Source: Cervus elaphus (Eukaryota; Chordata; Mammalia; Artiodactyla; Cervidae). Taken from it: a stretch of DNA of 64,000 nucleotides. How positions within the stretch are numbered: the first letter of the stretch is position 1; each line of letters begins with the position of its first letter. Under the pieces are notes generated by a model. It saw only the letters and a list, made by a program, of their open reading frames with translations. It was not told the DNA's origin and made no database searches. Position numbers and translations under genes: made by a program. The DNA is taken from contig NC_057827.1 in the NCBI RefSeq assembly GCF_910594005.1, positions 6,944,001 to 7,008,000 of the forward strand, written 5' to 3'. Below are positions 44,396-55,190 of this stretch, piece by piece.

Positions 44396-46735
44396 TGTGA
44401 TGGGTAATTTTATGTGTCAACTTGGTTGGGCCATGATACCCAGACATTTGATCAAACACCAGTCTAGATGTTGTGAAGGTGTTTTTTAGATAAGGTTAGC
44501 ATTAGAGCCTGATGAACTATGGATGGAGGTTCGTGACACTGTACAGGAGACAGGGATCAAGACCATCCCCATGAAAAAGAAATGCAAAAAGGCAAAATGG
44601 TTGTCTGAGGAGGTCTTACAAATAGCTGTGAGAAGACGAGAAGTGAAAAGCAAAGGAGAAAAGGAAAGATATTCCCATTTGAATGCAGAGCTCCAAAGGA
44701 TAGCAAGGAGAGATAAGAAAGCCTTCCTCAGTGATCAATGCAAAGAAATAGAGGAAAACAACAGAATGGGAAAGACTAGAGATCTCTTCAAGAAAATTAG
44801 AGATACCCAGGGAACATTGCATGCAAAGATGGGTTCGATAGCGGATAGAAATGGCATGGACCTAACAGAAGCAGAAGATATTAAGAAGAGGTGGCAAGAA
44901 TACACAGAAGAACTGTACAAAAAAGATCTTCATGACCCAGATAATCACAATGGTGTGATCATTCACCTACAGCCAGACATCCTGGAATGTGAAGTCAAGT
45001 GGGCCTTAGAAAGCATCACTAAGAACAAAGCTAGTGTAAGTGATGGAATTCCAGTTGAGCTATTTCAAATCCTGAAAGATGATGCTGTAAAAGTGCTGCA
45101 CTCAATATGCCAGCAAATTTGGAAAACTCAGCAGTGGCCACAGGACTGGAAAAGGTCAGTTTTCGTTCCAACCCCTAAGAAAGGCAATCCCAAAGAATGC
45201 TTAAACTACCACACAATTGCACTCATCTCTCATGCTAGTAAAGTAATGCTCAAAATTCTCCAAGCCAGGCTTCAGCAATACGTGAACCATGAACTTCCAG
45301 ATGTTCAAGCTGGTTTTAGAAAAGGCAGAGGAACCAGAGATCAAATTGCAAACATCCACTGGATTATCAAAAAAGTGAGAGAGTTCCAGAAAAACACCTA
45401 TTTCTGCTTTATTGACTATGCCAAAGCCTTTGACTGTGTGGATCACAATAAACTGTGGAAAATTCTGAAAGAGGTGGGAATACCAGACCACCTGACCTGC
45501 CTCTTGAGAAACCTGTATGCAGGTCAGGAAGCAACAGTTAGAACTGGACATGGACCAACAGACTGGTTCCAAATAGGAAAAGGAGTACGTCAAGGCTGTA
45601 TATTGTCACCCTGCTTATTTAACTTATATGCAGAGTACATCATGAGAAACGCTGGGCTGGAGGAAGCACAAGCTGGAATCAAGATTGCCAGGAGAAATAT
45701 CAATAACCTCAGATACTCAGATAACACCACCCTTATGGCAGAAAGTGAAGAGGAACTAAAGAGCCTTTGATGAAAGTGAAAGAGGAGAGTGAAAAAGTTG
45801 GCTTAAAGCTCAACATTCAGAAAACTAAGATCATGGCATCTGGTCCCATCACTTCATGGGAAATAGATGCGGAGACAGCAGAAACAGTGTCAGACTTTCT
45901 TTTTGGGGGGCTCCAAAATGACTGCAGATGGTGATTGCAGTCATGAAATTAAAAGACGCTTACTCCTTGGAAGGAAAGTTATGACCAACCTAGACAGCAT
46001 ATTAAAAAGCAGAGATATTACTTTGCCAACAAAGGTCCGTCTGGTCAAGGCTATGGTTTTTCCAGTGGTCATGTATGGATGTGAGATTTGGACTGTGAGG
46101 AAAGCTGAGCACCAATAAATTGATGCTTTTGAACTGTGGTGTTGTAGAAGACTCTTGAGAGTCCCTTGGACTGCAAGGAGATCCAACCCGTCCACCCTAA
46201 AGGAGATCAGTCCTGGGTGTTCATTGGAAGGACTGATGCTGAAGCTGAAACTCCAATACTTTGGCCACCTCATGCAAAAAGTTGACTCATTGGAAAAGAC
46301 CCTGAGCTGGGAAAGATTGAAGGCAGGAGAAGAAGGGGATAACAGAGAATGATATGGCTGGATGGCATCACCGACTCAATGGGCATGAGTTTGAGTAGAC
46401 TCTGGGAGTTGGTGATGGACAGGGAGGCCTGGCGTACTGCGATTCATGGGGTCGCAAAGAGTCGGACACGACTGAGCAACTGAACTGAACTGAGCATTTA
46501 AATCAATAGACTTTGAATAAAGTAGATGTCCATCTTTGGAGTGAGTGGGCCTCGTCCAATCAGTTGAGGCCTCAAGAAAGAATAGGTTGACCATCCTTAA
46601 GCCAGAAAGAGTTCAGCCTTTGGAAGGCATTTGGACATGAACTGCAGCATCGACCCTTCCCTGCATCTCTAGGCCTGCCCTGTTCCCACCCCGCCCTCCA
46701 TCCTGTTGGACCTATTTCTTTAGAGGACCCTGACC
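44396..46735 (+). mobile_element. MLT2 (ERVL) LTR, split by a BovB
   Basis: The left part (44396-44503) reads TGTGATGGGTAATTTTATGT, TCAACTTGGTTGGGCCATG, GATCAAACACCAGTCTAG. The right part (46493-46735) resumes with AAATCAATAGACTTTGAATA, GTGGGCCTCGTCCAATCAG, TTGAGGCCTCAAGAAAGAAT and ends with AGAGGACCCTGACC. Together these give one old LTR interrupted by the 2-kb BovB at 44504-46492. Confidence 0.8.
44504..46492 (+). mobile_element. BovB LINE, 2 kb, longest RT remnant of the window
   Basis: 5'-truncated just before the RT domain and complete at the 3' end. From the ATG at 44523 a frame stays open for 415 codons. It covers the RT N-terminal region (AKWLSEEVLQIAVRRREVKS), NGMDLTEAEDIKKRWQEYTE, the fingers (NKASVSDGIPVELFQILKDD, ALISHASKVMLKILQARLQQ), FCFIDYAKAFDCVDHNKLWK with the first catalytic Asp, and GVRQGCILSPCLFNLYAEYI. 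The YADD motif reads YSDN (45714-45725). A one-base deletion near 45766 (CCTTTGATG for CCTCTTGATG) shifts the frame. The C-terminal region continues in other frames (45867-46118: LLLGRKVMTNLDSILKSRDI) to a GAACTGAACTG tail. AGCATT at 44498-44503 and 46493-46498 is a short TSD candidate. Confidence 0.95.
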
Positions 46736-46882
46736 GGTGTCCCATCCAGAAGCAAGTGTCGGCATCATTGCAAGTGTGTTCAATTGACTGAGCATATGGG
46801 GCTCTAACATCATGAAGAGTTTCTATATCTCACGTAAAATAGTAAAACATAATGGAAGCAAAATCAGCCAGTATACGTGGCT
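46736..46882. other. Unassigned spacer
   Basis: Short sequence between the MLT2 end and the next BovB TSD. Confidence 0.3.
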
Positions 46883-46892
46883 ATATTCTAAT

Positions 46893-47487
46893 CCCTCTTC
46901 TTGGGTTCTAAAATAAATGCAAATAATGATTTCAGCCTTGAAATTAGAAGACAATTGCTTCTTGGAAGGAAAGCTATGACAAACTTAGACTGCATATTAA
47001 AAAGTCAAGACACTGTTTTGCTGACAAAGGGCCATATAGTCAAGGCGATGGTCTTTCCAGTAGTCATGTACAGGTGTGAGAGTTGGACCATAAAGGAGGC
47101 TGAGTGCTGAAGAACTGAGGCTTTTGAACCGTGATGTTGGAGAAGACTCCTGAGAGTCCCTTGAACAGCTAAGAGATCAAACCAGTCCATCCTAAAGGAA
47201 ATTAACACTGAATATTCAATTTAAGGACTGATGCTGAAGCTGAAGCTCCAAAAGTTTGGCCACCTGATGTGAAAAGCCAACTCATTGGAAAAGACCCTGA
47301 TCCTGGGAAAGACTGAAGGCAGAAGGAGGAGAGGGTGACAGAGGATAAGATGGTTGGATGGCATCACTGACTCAGTGGACCTGAACTTGGGGAAACTCCG
47401 GGAGATGGTGAGGAACAGGGAGGCCCAGTGTGCTGCAGTTGAAGGGGTTGCAAAGAGTCGGACACGACTTGGCGACTGAACAACAAC
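46893..47487 (+). mobile_element. BovB LINE 3' end with 10-bp TSD
   Basis: Begins within the C-terminal region (AGCCTTGAAATTAGAAGACA, TTGCTTCTTGGAAGGAAAGC) and ends AGTCGGACACGACTTGGCGA, CTGAACAACAAC. Perfect TSD ATATTCTAAT at 46883-46892 and 47488-47497. Frames are short and broken. Confidence 0.94.
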
Positions 47488-47497
47488 ATATTCTAAT

Positions 47498-48590
47498 TCA
47501 CATAAGCAGTATTAAAGACTTGAAAGTTTTAAGAAAACTTATAGGAAAATTTTTATATATGAGAAAATTCTTTCTACTCACTTTATTTTTTCTCCTTAAT
47601 TTGAAAATGAAAATGAATGCAACCTCGTTTTCATGTTGGACATGTTCGTCTTGTTGGCAGAAACCAAGGTTGGTTAAGCACAAAGATGGAAGGGCTGAAC
47701 AGGACAAGGTTTCTAGAACTTAGTAGGCCCATCTCGAGCTTGCAGGGCACCTGGGCAGGTGGATATTTTTAGCCCCCAGGTGATTGTAACAGGCAATCAG
47801 GACTGAGTAAGAATCGCTTCCTGGGCAGCATCTGACCTTAACTGATGCAGAAGTCCTTTGATGGAGCTCTTGACAGGACACAAGATCAAACAGGATAGTT
47901 CAGCAGATGAAACAGGTCAAGAGATGGACTCTGGAAGGAAAGAGTTTTACCTCCCATGGGAAGAGGAGTAAGAGAGACACAGCTGGTTCCAAGGAACAAT
48001 ACACAGCTCTGCGGTGTGCACGGAAGAGAAGCTTATTTCCAAGTAGGTAGGGGAGAGATGTGGACAGAGAAAGAGCAAGGAGAGGAGAGCCTTAGGCTTC
48101 AGGCCCCTGCAGCAACGTTAGTGCTACATGGAGGGAGACAGTTAACTATTAACCAACTTTGCCACTGAATAAGTGCTCTCTTTTGGAGGATTATTTTTTA
48201 GCATAAATTCTGAAAGTATTGCAGAAAAGTTGTGTTATATGGTGATTTTAATGTGCCTGTGGGTTTGTCATCTTTTAAAAATTTCCATGAAGGCCTTTTT
48301 GGCTGTGGTTCTCCCAAATTCAACATCAGGCACAGAATCGTTGCCCCACCTACTCCTTCCACAACTGGGAGTGAATTCTTCAACCAAGCCATCAACACCT
48401 AGAGGAAACACAGTTAACTGGATTTGTAGACCAGCAGACGCACTGAAATGTGATGCTTCAGCAAATCCCCCAGAGCCACTAAAACATCCCAGCTCTGATA
48501 ACCACTGAGGCAACTTTTCCCTTCACCTGCCAAACAGTTTATTAATCATATTGCTTCCACTTTCAGTAAGAGACCGTGGGTGGCAGTTTT
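47498..48590. other. No recognised gene or repeat
   Basis: About 1.1 kb without an assignable repeat. Plus frame 48173-48508 (111 codons) and overlapping minus frames lack recognisable features. Confidence 0.35.
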
Positions 48591-48598
48591 ATGCCATT

Positions 48599-48733
48599 CA
48601 GTTCAGTTCAGTTCAGTTGCTCAGTCGTGTCCAACTCTTTGCAATCCTGTGGACTGCAGCATGCCAGGCCTCCTTGTCTGTCACCAGCTCCTGGAGTTTA
48701 CTCAAACTCGTGCCCATTGAGTCAGTGATGCCA
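48599..48733 (-). mobile_element. BovB 3' end fragment, antisense
   Basis: CAGTTCAGTTCAGTTCAGTT, GCTCAGTCGTGTCCAACTC to GCCCATTGAGTCAGTGATG. ATGCCATT flanks both sides (48591-48598, 48728-48735), but part of the right copy is also BovB sequence, so the TSD is only tentative. Confidence 0.9.
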
Positions 48734-48924
48734 TTAGATAGCAGGTATATCATCCCAGAGTCTAGAGTCTGCTGTCTGCCTGATGTTGAGACCTAAGTGG
48801 TGAGTAGAGAGATGGAGAGTCTGATGGACAGAAGGATGGATGGATATACACACACACATAAGAAAGAAGGGGGACAGACAGATTGATAGGTGAATGGATT
48901 TGGTAGTGATTTCTATGTGGGTCC

Positions 48925-49098
48925 CACAAAACAGTCCATCTCCAAATGATTTCATTTCATCCTTATAGTAATTCTCCTGAACAGGTAAAGATATAATTAC
49001 TTCTGATTTATGGATAGGAATATATCATGACATCTGTGTTAAGTAACTCACACAAAATCACATCACTTGCAGGAATCAAAGCAAGGACTCAAAGGACT
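48925..49098 (-). mobile_element. MIR SINE remnant, antisense
   Basis: ATTTCATTTCATCCTTATAG, TTCTCCTGAACAGGTAAAGA, TTCTGATTTATGGATAGG, GTTAAGTAACTCACACAAAA, TCACATCACTTGCAGG follows the antisense MIR layout (fall-off of the standard 'aagtaacttgcccaaggtcac' core). Confidence 0.55.
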
Positions 49099-50199
49099 TG
49101 TTTTTTCTACAGTGCCTCTCAGGAAATGGCTTCTGTCCTAAACCATCTCTCCTCTCAGAGAGACAAGGCTCACCCAGGAAAGGTCAGGAAGAAGGGAGTG
49201 ATGGCCCTCTCTTGATACACATGTGTTCATCTGCAACACCCCAAGAAGGAAGATGAAGATGTTTATCCACCCTAGCTTTTTCCTTCCAATCAAATGCAAG
49301 TCTTGGAGAAAAGAGATCTGCAAACCAGCAGCAAGGCTCAATGATCGTATGGAAAGTTATGGATGATGATGAGACAAGGAAGATGCCACAAGCTGTCCAC
49401 AGCTCACCATGAAGGCACTACAGTCTTTAGCTCCTCTTCCGTTTGGCCTGTGGACCTTCTCCTGAAGCACTGAGATGGACCCATGGCAGCGTTCTTTTGG
49501 AGAACTCTGCTGAGCTTCACCCTCTCTAGGTCCCAATGGTCAAAGCCAAGAGGCCTTCTGAGCCAGTAGTCAGGGACAGGTCTCAACACACTACTCTTGT
49601 GGGTTTATTCCTGTGAAGTTCTCTCTGTGTTTCCCATGCTAAAAACAAAAGCAAAAACTGAATTTCGCTGTCCTCAATCTCAATAATCTTGAACGGGGAC
49701 TTGTTTATTCAACACTTTAGTACAAGGAAGGTGACATTCAGGAGAAATCAAGTCCATCATCTGTGGCAGACCACTGATGTCAAATGAACTCCCCCTTCCC
49801 TCTGGGATTCGGTACAGCTTCTAGAGTTCCTTCTGATTTCTGCAATTTTCTCTCGGATCTCGTCATCTCTGTGTACTAGAGATACAATAGCCAAGAATAT
49901 GCTCTGTCTGCTGCAGTGCCTTCTCTCCCCACCAAACCCCTCCACCCAGGGAAATCCTCTCCACTTAACTCCAGACTGCCCAAGTTTACCAGTCCAGTGG
50001 GAGAGATCTCAGAGGGATAGCAGTGAGGAGTCCTGAAGAGAGATCTTGGTTCCCTGCCTAGAAATTAAACCTGGGTAACCTGGATGGAAACCAAGGGTCC
50101 TAGCCACTGGATCACAGAGGCCAGAGGCTAGAAGCAAAGTGGCCCTTGCTCTTGCCCCTGTTTGAAAGCAAGAATGTTTCAAGGAGGCAAAAACTTAAG
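49099..50199. other. No recognised gene or repeat
   Basis: 1.1 kb unassigned. Short frames on both strands without recognised features. Confidence 0.35.
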
Positions 50200-50388
50200 T
50201 GTGAGGTGAAAGTCGCTCAGTCATATCCGACTATTAGTGACCCCACGGACTATATAGTCCATGGAGTTCTCCAGGCCAGAATACTGGAGTGGATAACATT
50301 TCCCTTCTCCAGGGGATCTTCCCAACCCAGGGATCAAACCCAGGTCTCCCACATTTCAGGCAGATTCTTTACCAGTTGATCCACAAAG
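50200..50388 (-). mobile_element. Bov-A2/Bov-tA SINE, antisense
   Basis: GTGAGGTGAAAGTCGCTCAG, TATATAGTCCATGGAGTTCT, CCAGGCCAGAATACTGGAGT, TCTTCCCAACCCAGGGATC to TTCTTTACCAGTTGATCC. Inserted beside an L1M relic. Confidence 0.9.
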
Positions 50389-50394
50389 AAGATA

Positions 50395-51215
50395 AGACCC
50401 AAATGGAGATGAAATATTTATAATATATATTTGACAAAGAACTTGTATCTAGAATATATAAAGAACTATGACAACTCAATGATAAGAACTTAATTTCTTT
50501 TTTGAAAATTAAGCAAAAGACTTGGATAAATATTTTATAGAAGGTAGTAAACAAATAACCACTGAACATATAAATAGGAGGTCAATATCATACATATCAG
50601 TAAAATGTCAATGACATCATGGGATACCACTTCACACCACTAGAATGTCTAAAGTTGAAAAGACTGATAACTCCAAAATCTGACTAGGATTGAGATCAGC
50701 CTGGAAACTAACACACTGCTGGTGAGAGTGTGAAATGCTCTGGAAAGCAGTTTGATGGTTTCTTACTCTATCACCCCATCTCTCGGCAGCGTCACTTTGG
50801 TACTGACCTAAGAGAAATAAAAATACACACTCACAATAAGAGCTGCACAGAAATATTTCTAGCCAGGTTGTTTATCATATCTTCAAACCGGAAAAGTCCT
50901 AAATGTTCATCATCAGGAGGGCTGATGACAGAATCACGGGATGGAACACAAACCAGCAACAAGAACAGCATTATTGATACACATTTACAACATGGATAAA
51001 CCTCAAAATATTACATTGATAAGAAGTCAGACACCAAACTGAGATTCAAGAACAGACAATATTAACCTTTGGTGACAGAAATTTGTTCAGTGATAAGGGT
51101 AGGCAAGTGGGGACCTCTAGAGTAAGGTTATGTCTTTACAAAAAATTAAAGAACTGTTCATTAAAATCTGTTTATTTTATTGTATGAAAAGTATACCTCA
51201 GTAAAAGCAAAAGTT
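50395..51215 (+). mobile_element. L1M-type LINE 3' end
   Basis: TGACAAAGAACTTGTATCTA, AGCAAAAGACTTGGATAAAT, TGGGATACCACTTCACACCA, CACTGCTGGTGAGAGTGTG and a 3' part ending TACCTCAGTAAAAGC. Old, without open frames. Confidence 0.82.
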
Positions 51216-51939
51216 GGGAGTGACCACTTGCTTTTCCTTGATTCCACAGACCACTGTAAGCCTTGGGCCCTGGGCTTAGAACAAGCTCTGCCAGCCACCC
51301 CAGGACCAGCTGGAGCAGGCTGGCCTGCAGCCAGGCCGGGATGGGGCAGGGGTCGAGGGAGGTTGGCTACAGGCACAGAAGTTCAGAGCAGTCATGGCAC
51401 CAGCCGTCTCTTCTTCCTCAGAGATGGATGGGTGAGCCAAGTTCCACCATGATGAGGCTTCACAGCAGCGTCTCCACTGCCGACTGGAACCTCCAGCTGG
51501 AAGCCAGAAGCTGGCAGTCATAGCCCCGTTTCTGGAGCAGGGGAGGCGTCAGAGCACGCAGAGTGCACCCCCTGGGTCAGGCTGCCCCGGCTCCCACGCA
51601 GGGCCTCAGTCCGGGGCCAGCTGCCTGGCTGCCCCTGCCTGTCCCCTTCACACAGCGGTGGCTCCCAGGGCCCCGCAGGGCTGTAGGTAATGGGGGCCCT
51701 GCCCATCAGAGCTCAGGCTGTGAGACGTATCAGGCTGGGCAGTGATGCTTAACACCTTCCCCTCAGCTTTCTGTTGAGCATTATTGTCAGCATCATCTTC
51801 TGTCTCTCTTCTCTCCCTCTTCCCCCTTCCCTTTCCTCTTGTTCCTTCTTTTATTGTAGCTCCCAAAGGCACTCAATACACCATGTTCAAGACAAATAGA
51901 TACTTCCCTCCCTGTATTTGTTTCCAAAAGTTGAAGAAT
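51216..51939. other. GC-rich, no supported gene
   Basis: 51240-51740 is GC-rich, with frames of 60-90 codons on both strands and no recognised domain. The remainder is pyrimidine-rich. Confidence 0.35.
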
Positions 51940-51952
51940 AAAAAAGACTTTG

Positions 51953-51995
<43 letters not shown>

Positions 51996-52002
51996 CTTTG
52001 CT
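51940..52002 (+). mobile_element. Poly(A)-only insertion flanked by a TSD
   Basis: A run of 39 A (51955-51993) is bracketed by AAAAAAGACTTTGCT at 51940-51954 and 51988-52002; the last six A of the run belong to the second repeat. Removing one repeat and about 33 A restores a continuous sequence. The site starts after AT before AAAAAA, which fits L1 endonuclease preference. No element body is present between repeat and tail. Confidence 0.75.
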
Positions 52003-52089
52003 CAGGACAGAGCAGTTAGGAGTGAAAAGGAAGCAGGAGTTTTATTTTCATAGGCACTTTTCTCCTACTCACTAAATTCAGTTCAGAGA

Positions 52090-52195
52090 ATGTCGGCTGA
52101 GCACCTGCTCCACCTTAGGCCATGTGCTAGCTGCCTGGAAACAAGAAGGAGTAAATGCATTCCATCCCCTCACAGAGCTGTCAGACCGTGTGTCG
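52090..52195 (+). mobile_element. L2-like 3' remnant
   Basis: GGCTGAGCACCTGCTCCACC, TTAGGCCATGTGCTAGCTGC, CATCCCCTCACAGAGCTGTC follows the pattern of the L2 3' end ('gagcacctactatgtgcca', 'ccctcaaggagct'). Short and diverged. Confidence 0.5.
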
Positions 52196-52850
52196 CAAGA
52201 GCCTTGAAAGTTTCCAAAAAGAACTTTGGGTGAAGAAAACAACAGTATGTACATCATGTTTCCTCCCCTCAATAATCCATTATGTAAGCCCAGATTTTTT
52301 TTTAATACTTTGAATTTGCTTGAAAGTAAAAACAATTTACTTGGTGGCAGTTTTAGACTGACTACAAATTTCCAGAAGTAATTGAGGAAGGCTTCAGAAG
52401 CTGATCAGCAAAACTGGATGGAATAGAAACTTTTGAGCAGAGGCTTTGAGACGGTGCTTATGAAGAAGACTTCTTACACTTGGAAACTCTTCGCGTGCTG
52501 ACAGTGAGAAGGGTTCTTGGCTAGGGTTGCAGGGACAGGAGTACATAGTCAGGAAGCAGCTCATTGCAATTCAGAATGAAAAGTGCCCTGTGAAGTGTGC
52601 ACAAGGGGTGATGCTACTGCGAGGAGGCTCAACTGTCATGGGAATTTCAAGGGAAGAAACAACACGCGGAGGGAGAAGGACTTTACCAGAGGAGAACAGA
52701 GTGAGGCTGACAAGTGTTACTGGGGGGGAACAAGACAGTCTCTGCTTGGCCAAACTCCTGTTGGCAACTCTGAGCTCTTCTTCAACTAGGCCCTCCCTTT
52801 GGCATGATCCTAAGGGCCAGATTTTAGTAAGATGACTGATCGGTCAATTA
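52196..52850. other. No recognised gene or repeat
   Basis: Unassigned. A plus frame at 52527-52835 (102 codons) has no family resemblance. Confidence 0.35.
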
Positions 52851-53182
52851 AGCCAGCATCTCCCACCCTCAACACCTGGTCATGTTTGAAATCTGACCAG
52901 ATTCCTCACCCACCACATCTCCCAAGGACTTCTGCTTCATCTGGCCCGCCCTCAGCAAGGATCCTATAAGGCTGGTTTCACCAGCATCTCCCCTCCCTTG
53001 TCTCGTTTTAGTAACTGCGTCCTCTGACCCCAACAGGCCCTCGGCTGTGCTATGTTCAGGACAGCACCTGGTTCTGTACTGAAGTCTCCTTTCCCTTCTT
53101 GCCATAGCTCCTGAGTAAAATCTAACTTTACCACTTTAACTCCTGTCCAGCTCTGCTTTTTCTTTGATGTGTCTTTTGGGAC
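52851..53182 (+). repeat. Possible old LTR, unassigned
   Basis: A segment with TATAAGG-like and AGTAAAATCTAACTTTACC-like phrases and an end in TTTTGGGACA resembles the layout of an ERV1-type LTR. I cannot identify both termini or a TSD. Confidence 0.3.
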
Positions 53183-54328
53183 AGGCTGGGCTACACAGAG
53201 TAACCAGATCTCGAGGATTGCAGTGGATTAAAACAACGAGGTTTTTGTATCCATCTTGGTAACATCCACCTCACTGGTGTGGGCTTTGTGGGTGGTGTCT
53301 CCTTTGGTGGCAGAAGCTCCGCCTGCAGTACTGGTAACAGGACGCAGTCAGGAGGCAGAGTGGTCACACCTGAAGGGGATGCATGTGTCATGGGCTAGCC
53401 CTGGGGGCTGCTCTGCTGAGCTGACCTTGTCCTTTCCCCTCACTTTCCGTCACCCAAACCATGAGGTTACCCAGCCCTTCATACGTGTCTGATACCATGT
53501 GGATGGCTCAAAGGGCCTGCTCGACCACATTCCATAGCTTGGACTCTGCTGTGGGATGCCCTCTAAGATAGGGAAGAGACACCAGAACTGTGTTTCAGAA
53601 AGATAATTCTGCTGGTGTCCTGGTGACAGCAGATAGGGAGGAAGCCTCTGCTTCTCCTGTGATGACGACTGGGGAAATAATGATGGCTTTGAGAGACATT
53701 CCTGAGGTAAAGTGAATGGGATTCAGTGAAAGCCTTCACCATGAGTTGACAGAGTGAAGGGCTCCAGGACAGGGCAGTCAGGAGTGGAGGTGTGACAGGT
53801 CGTTGGTGGAGCAGTGTCACGGGAGAAGCCAGGCTGGGGCTCCCAGGCCCTCACTCCCCTCCTGGCAGCTGAGGCACCTCGCCGTTGGTCCAGCTATCTC
53901 AGTGGGCGCTGAAGGGCTGGCCATCAGTGGGGCCAAGGAGGAGGGCACCGAGCTTGAGGCTCAGAAGCAAGCTGGCAGGAGAGGGCAGGGAGGAGCACCC
54001 AGGACGCTGAGTGGGCAAGGCCTCCTGGAAGCAGGGCCCAGCCTACCCTCCAGTCTGCTGGGGAATCTGCAGAAATAGACCTGAAAAAACATACCCATTT
54101 GGACAATGATAAATTCTCGGTATATTTACAAGAGTGATTTCAGTGCAGGGTTGGAGGCAGACAGCAAAAAGGCTGAGATTCTTCAAAGGATTCTGAACAG
54201 GCTCTTCTCACTCCTCGGAGCGTCCCTGCTTCCTTACTCTCTCAAATCAGCTCGCAGAGCATCTCTCTCTAGATATTTCCTTGACACTGTCCTCTCCAGG
54301 CCACCTGCATCCCTTTCCCTCAGTTGGT
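53183..54328. other. No recognised gene or repeat
   Basis: About 1.15 kb, moderately GC-rich. Several frames of 78-91 codons, none with recognised features. Confidence 0.35.
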
Positions 54329-54836
54329 CTTGCTTCTGGAAGCCCGTGTGACCATCTGTATGGGTGTCCCCACCCCATCTGGAATCATCGCCTGGCTCTG
54401 GAGGCCCATGTGACCATCTGTACGGGGCGTTCCCACCCCGTCTGGAGTCATCACCTGGTCTGAGGCCCATGTGACCATCTGTACAGGTGTTCCCACCCCA
54501 TCTCGAATCATCATCTGGCTCTGGAGGCCCGTCTAGCCGTCTGTACGTGACATTCCCACCCTGCCTGGAATCATCGACTGGCTCTGGAGGCCCATGTGAC
54601 CATCTGTCTGGAGGTTCCCACCCCATCTGGAATCATTGTCTGGCTCTGGAGGCCTGTGTGACCATCTGTACGGGGCAGTTCCACCCCATCTGGAATCATC
54701 ACCTGGCTCTGGAGGCCCGTGTGACCGTCTGTACAGGTGTTCCCACCCCGTCTGGAATCATTGTCTGGCTCTGAAGGCCCGTGTGACCATCTGTATGGGT
54801 GTTCCCACCCCGTCTGGAATCATTGCCTGGCTCTGG
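54329..54836. repeat. Minisatellite, about 8 units of 61-63 bp
   Basis: Each unit has the order CTCTGGAGGCCCATGTGACC, ATCTGTACGGG, GTTCCCACCCCGTCTGG, AATCATCACCTGG, with scattered substitutions and one- or two-base length differences. The boundaries are sharp: the unit pattern starts after TTGGTCTTG and stops before TTTCTGTGCCGC. Where units are 63 bp, frames stay open on both strands and read as repeated peptides (for example PPEPGDDSRWGG on minus), but mixed unit length makes coding unlikely. Confidence 0.95.
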
Positions 54837-55190
54837 TTTCTGTGCCGCACCGTGAACAGGGACTGTGTTGTGCTGTCTTTGCAAACTTAGCGTCTGTCTC
54901 CAAGGAAGACTTCCGAAATATAATGTAAGAGGAGAGAGAGGCAAGAAGAGCTTGAGGGAATCAGGGTGATAAGCACATTTTCAGAGGAAAGAGGACTCAA
55001 TAAAGAGAAAGACTGAACATAAAAAAGAGAAAGTAGACCACAGACTAGATGTTTCTTTTCTGTGGAAGTGAAATAGCCTTGGCATGAAGACATACAGTGT
55101 CGGAGTCAGAGGCTCCTCTGAAACAGTTGGGTTTCAGCTCAATCAGCTTAAGAAGAACGTTGTTAGCTCCCACCAGATCTTCAGTGATTT
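54837..55190. other. No recognised gene or repeat
   Basis: Unassigned spacer between the minisatellite and Tigger1. Confidence 0.3.

Noticed and set aside
54234..54626. 130-codon minus frame with repeated peptides (GPPEPGDDSRWGG-like)
   Set aside because: Product of the minisatellite. Unit length varies between 61 and 63, so the frame is not maintained through the array.
54329..54836. CRISPR-like array
   Set aside because: Adjacent units with no distinct spacers, in a mammalian genome: a minisatellite.
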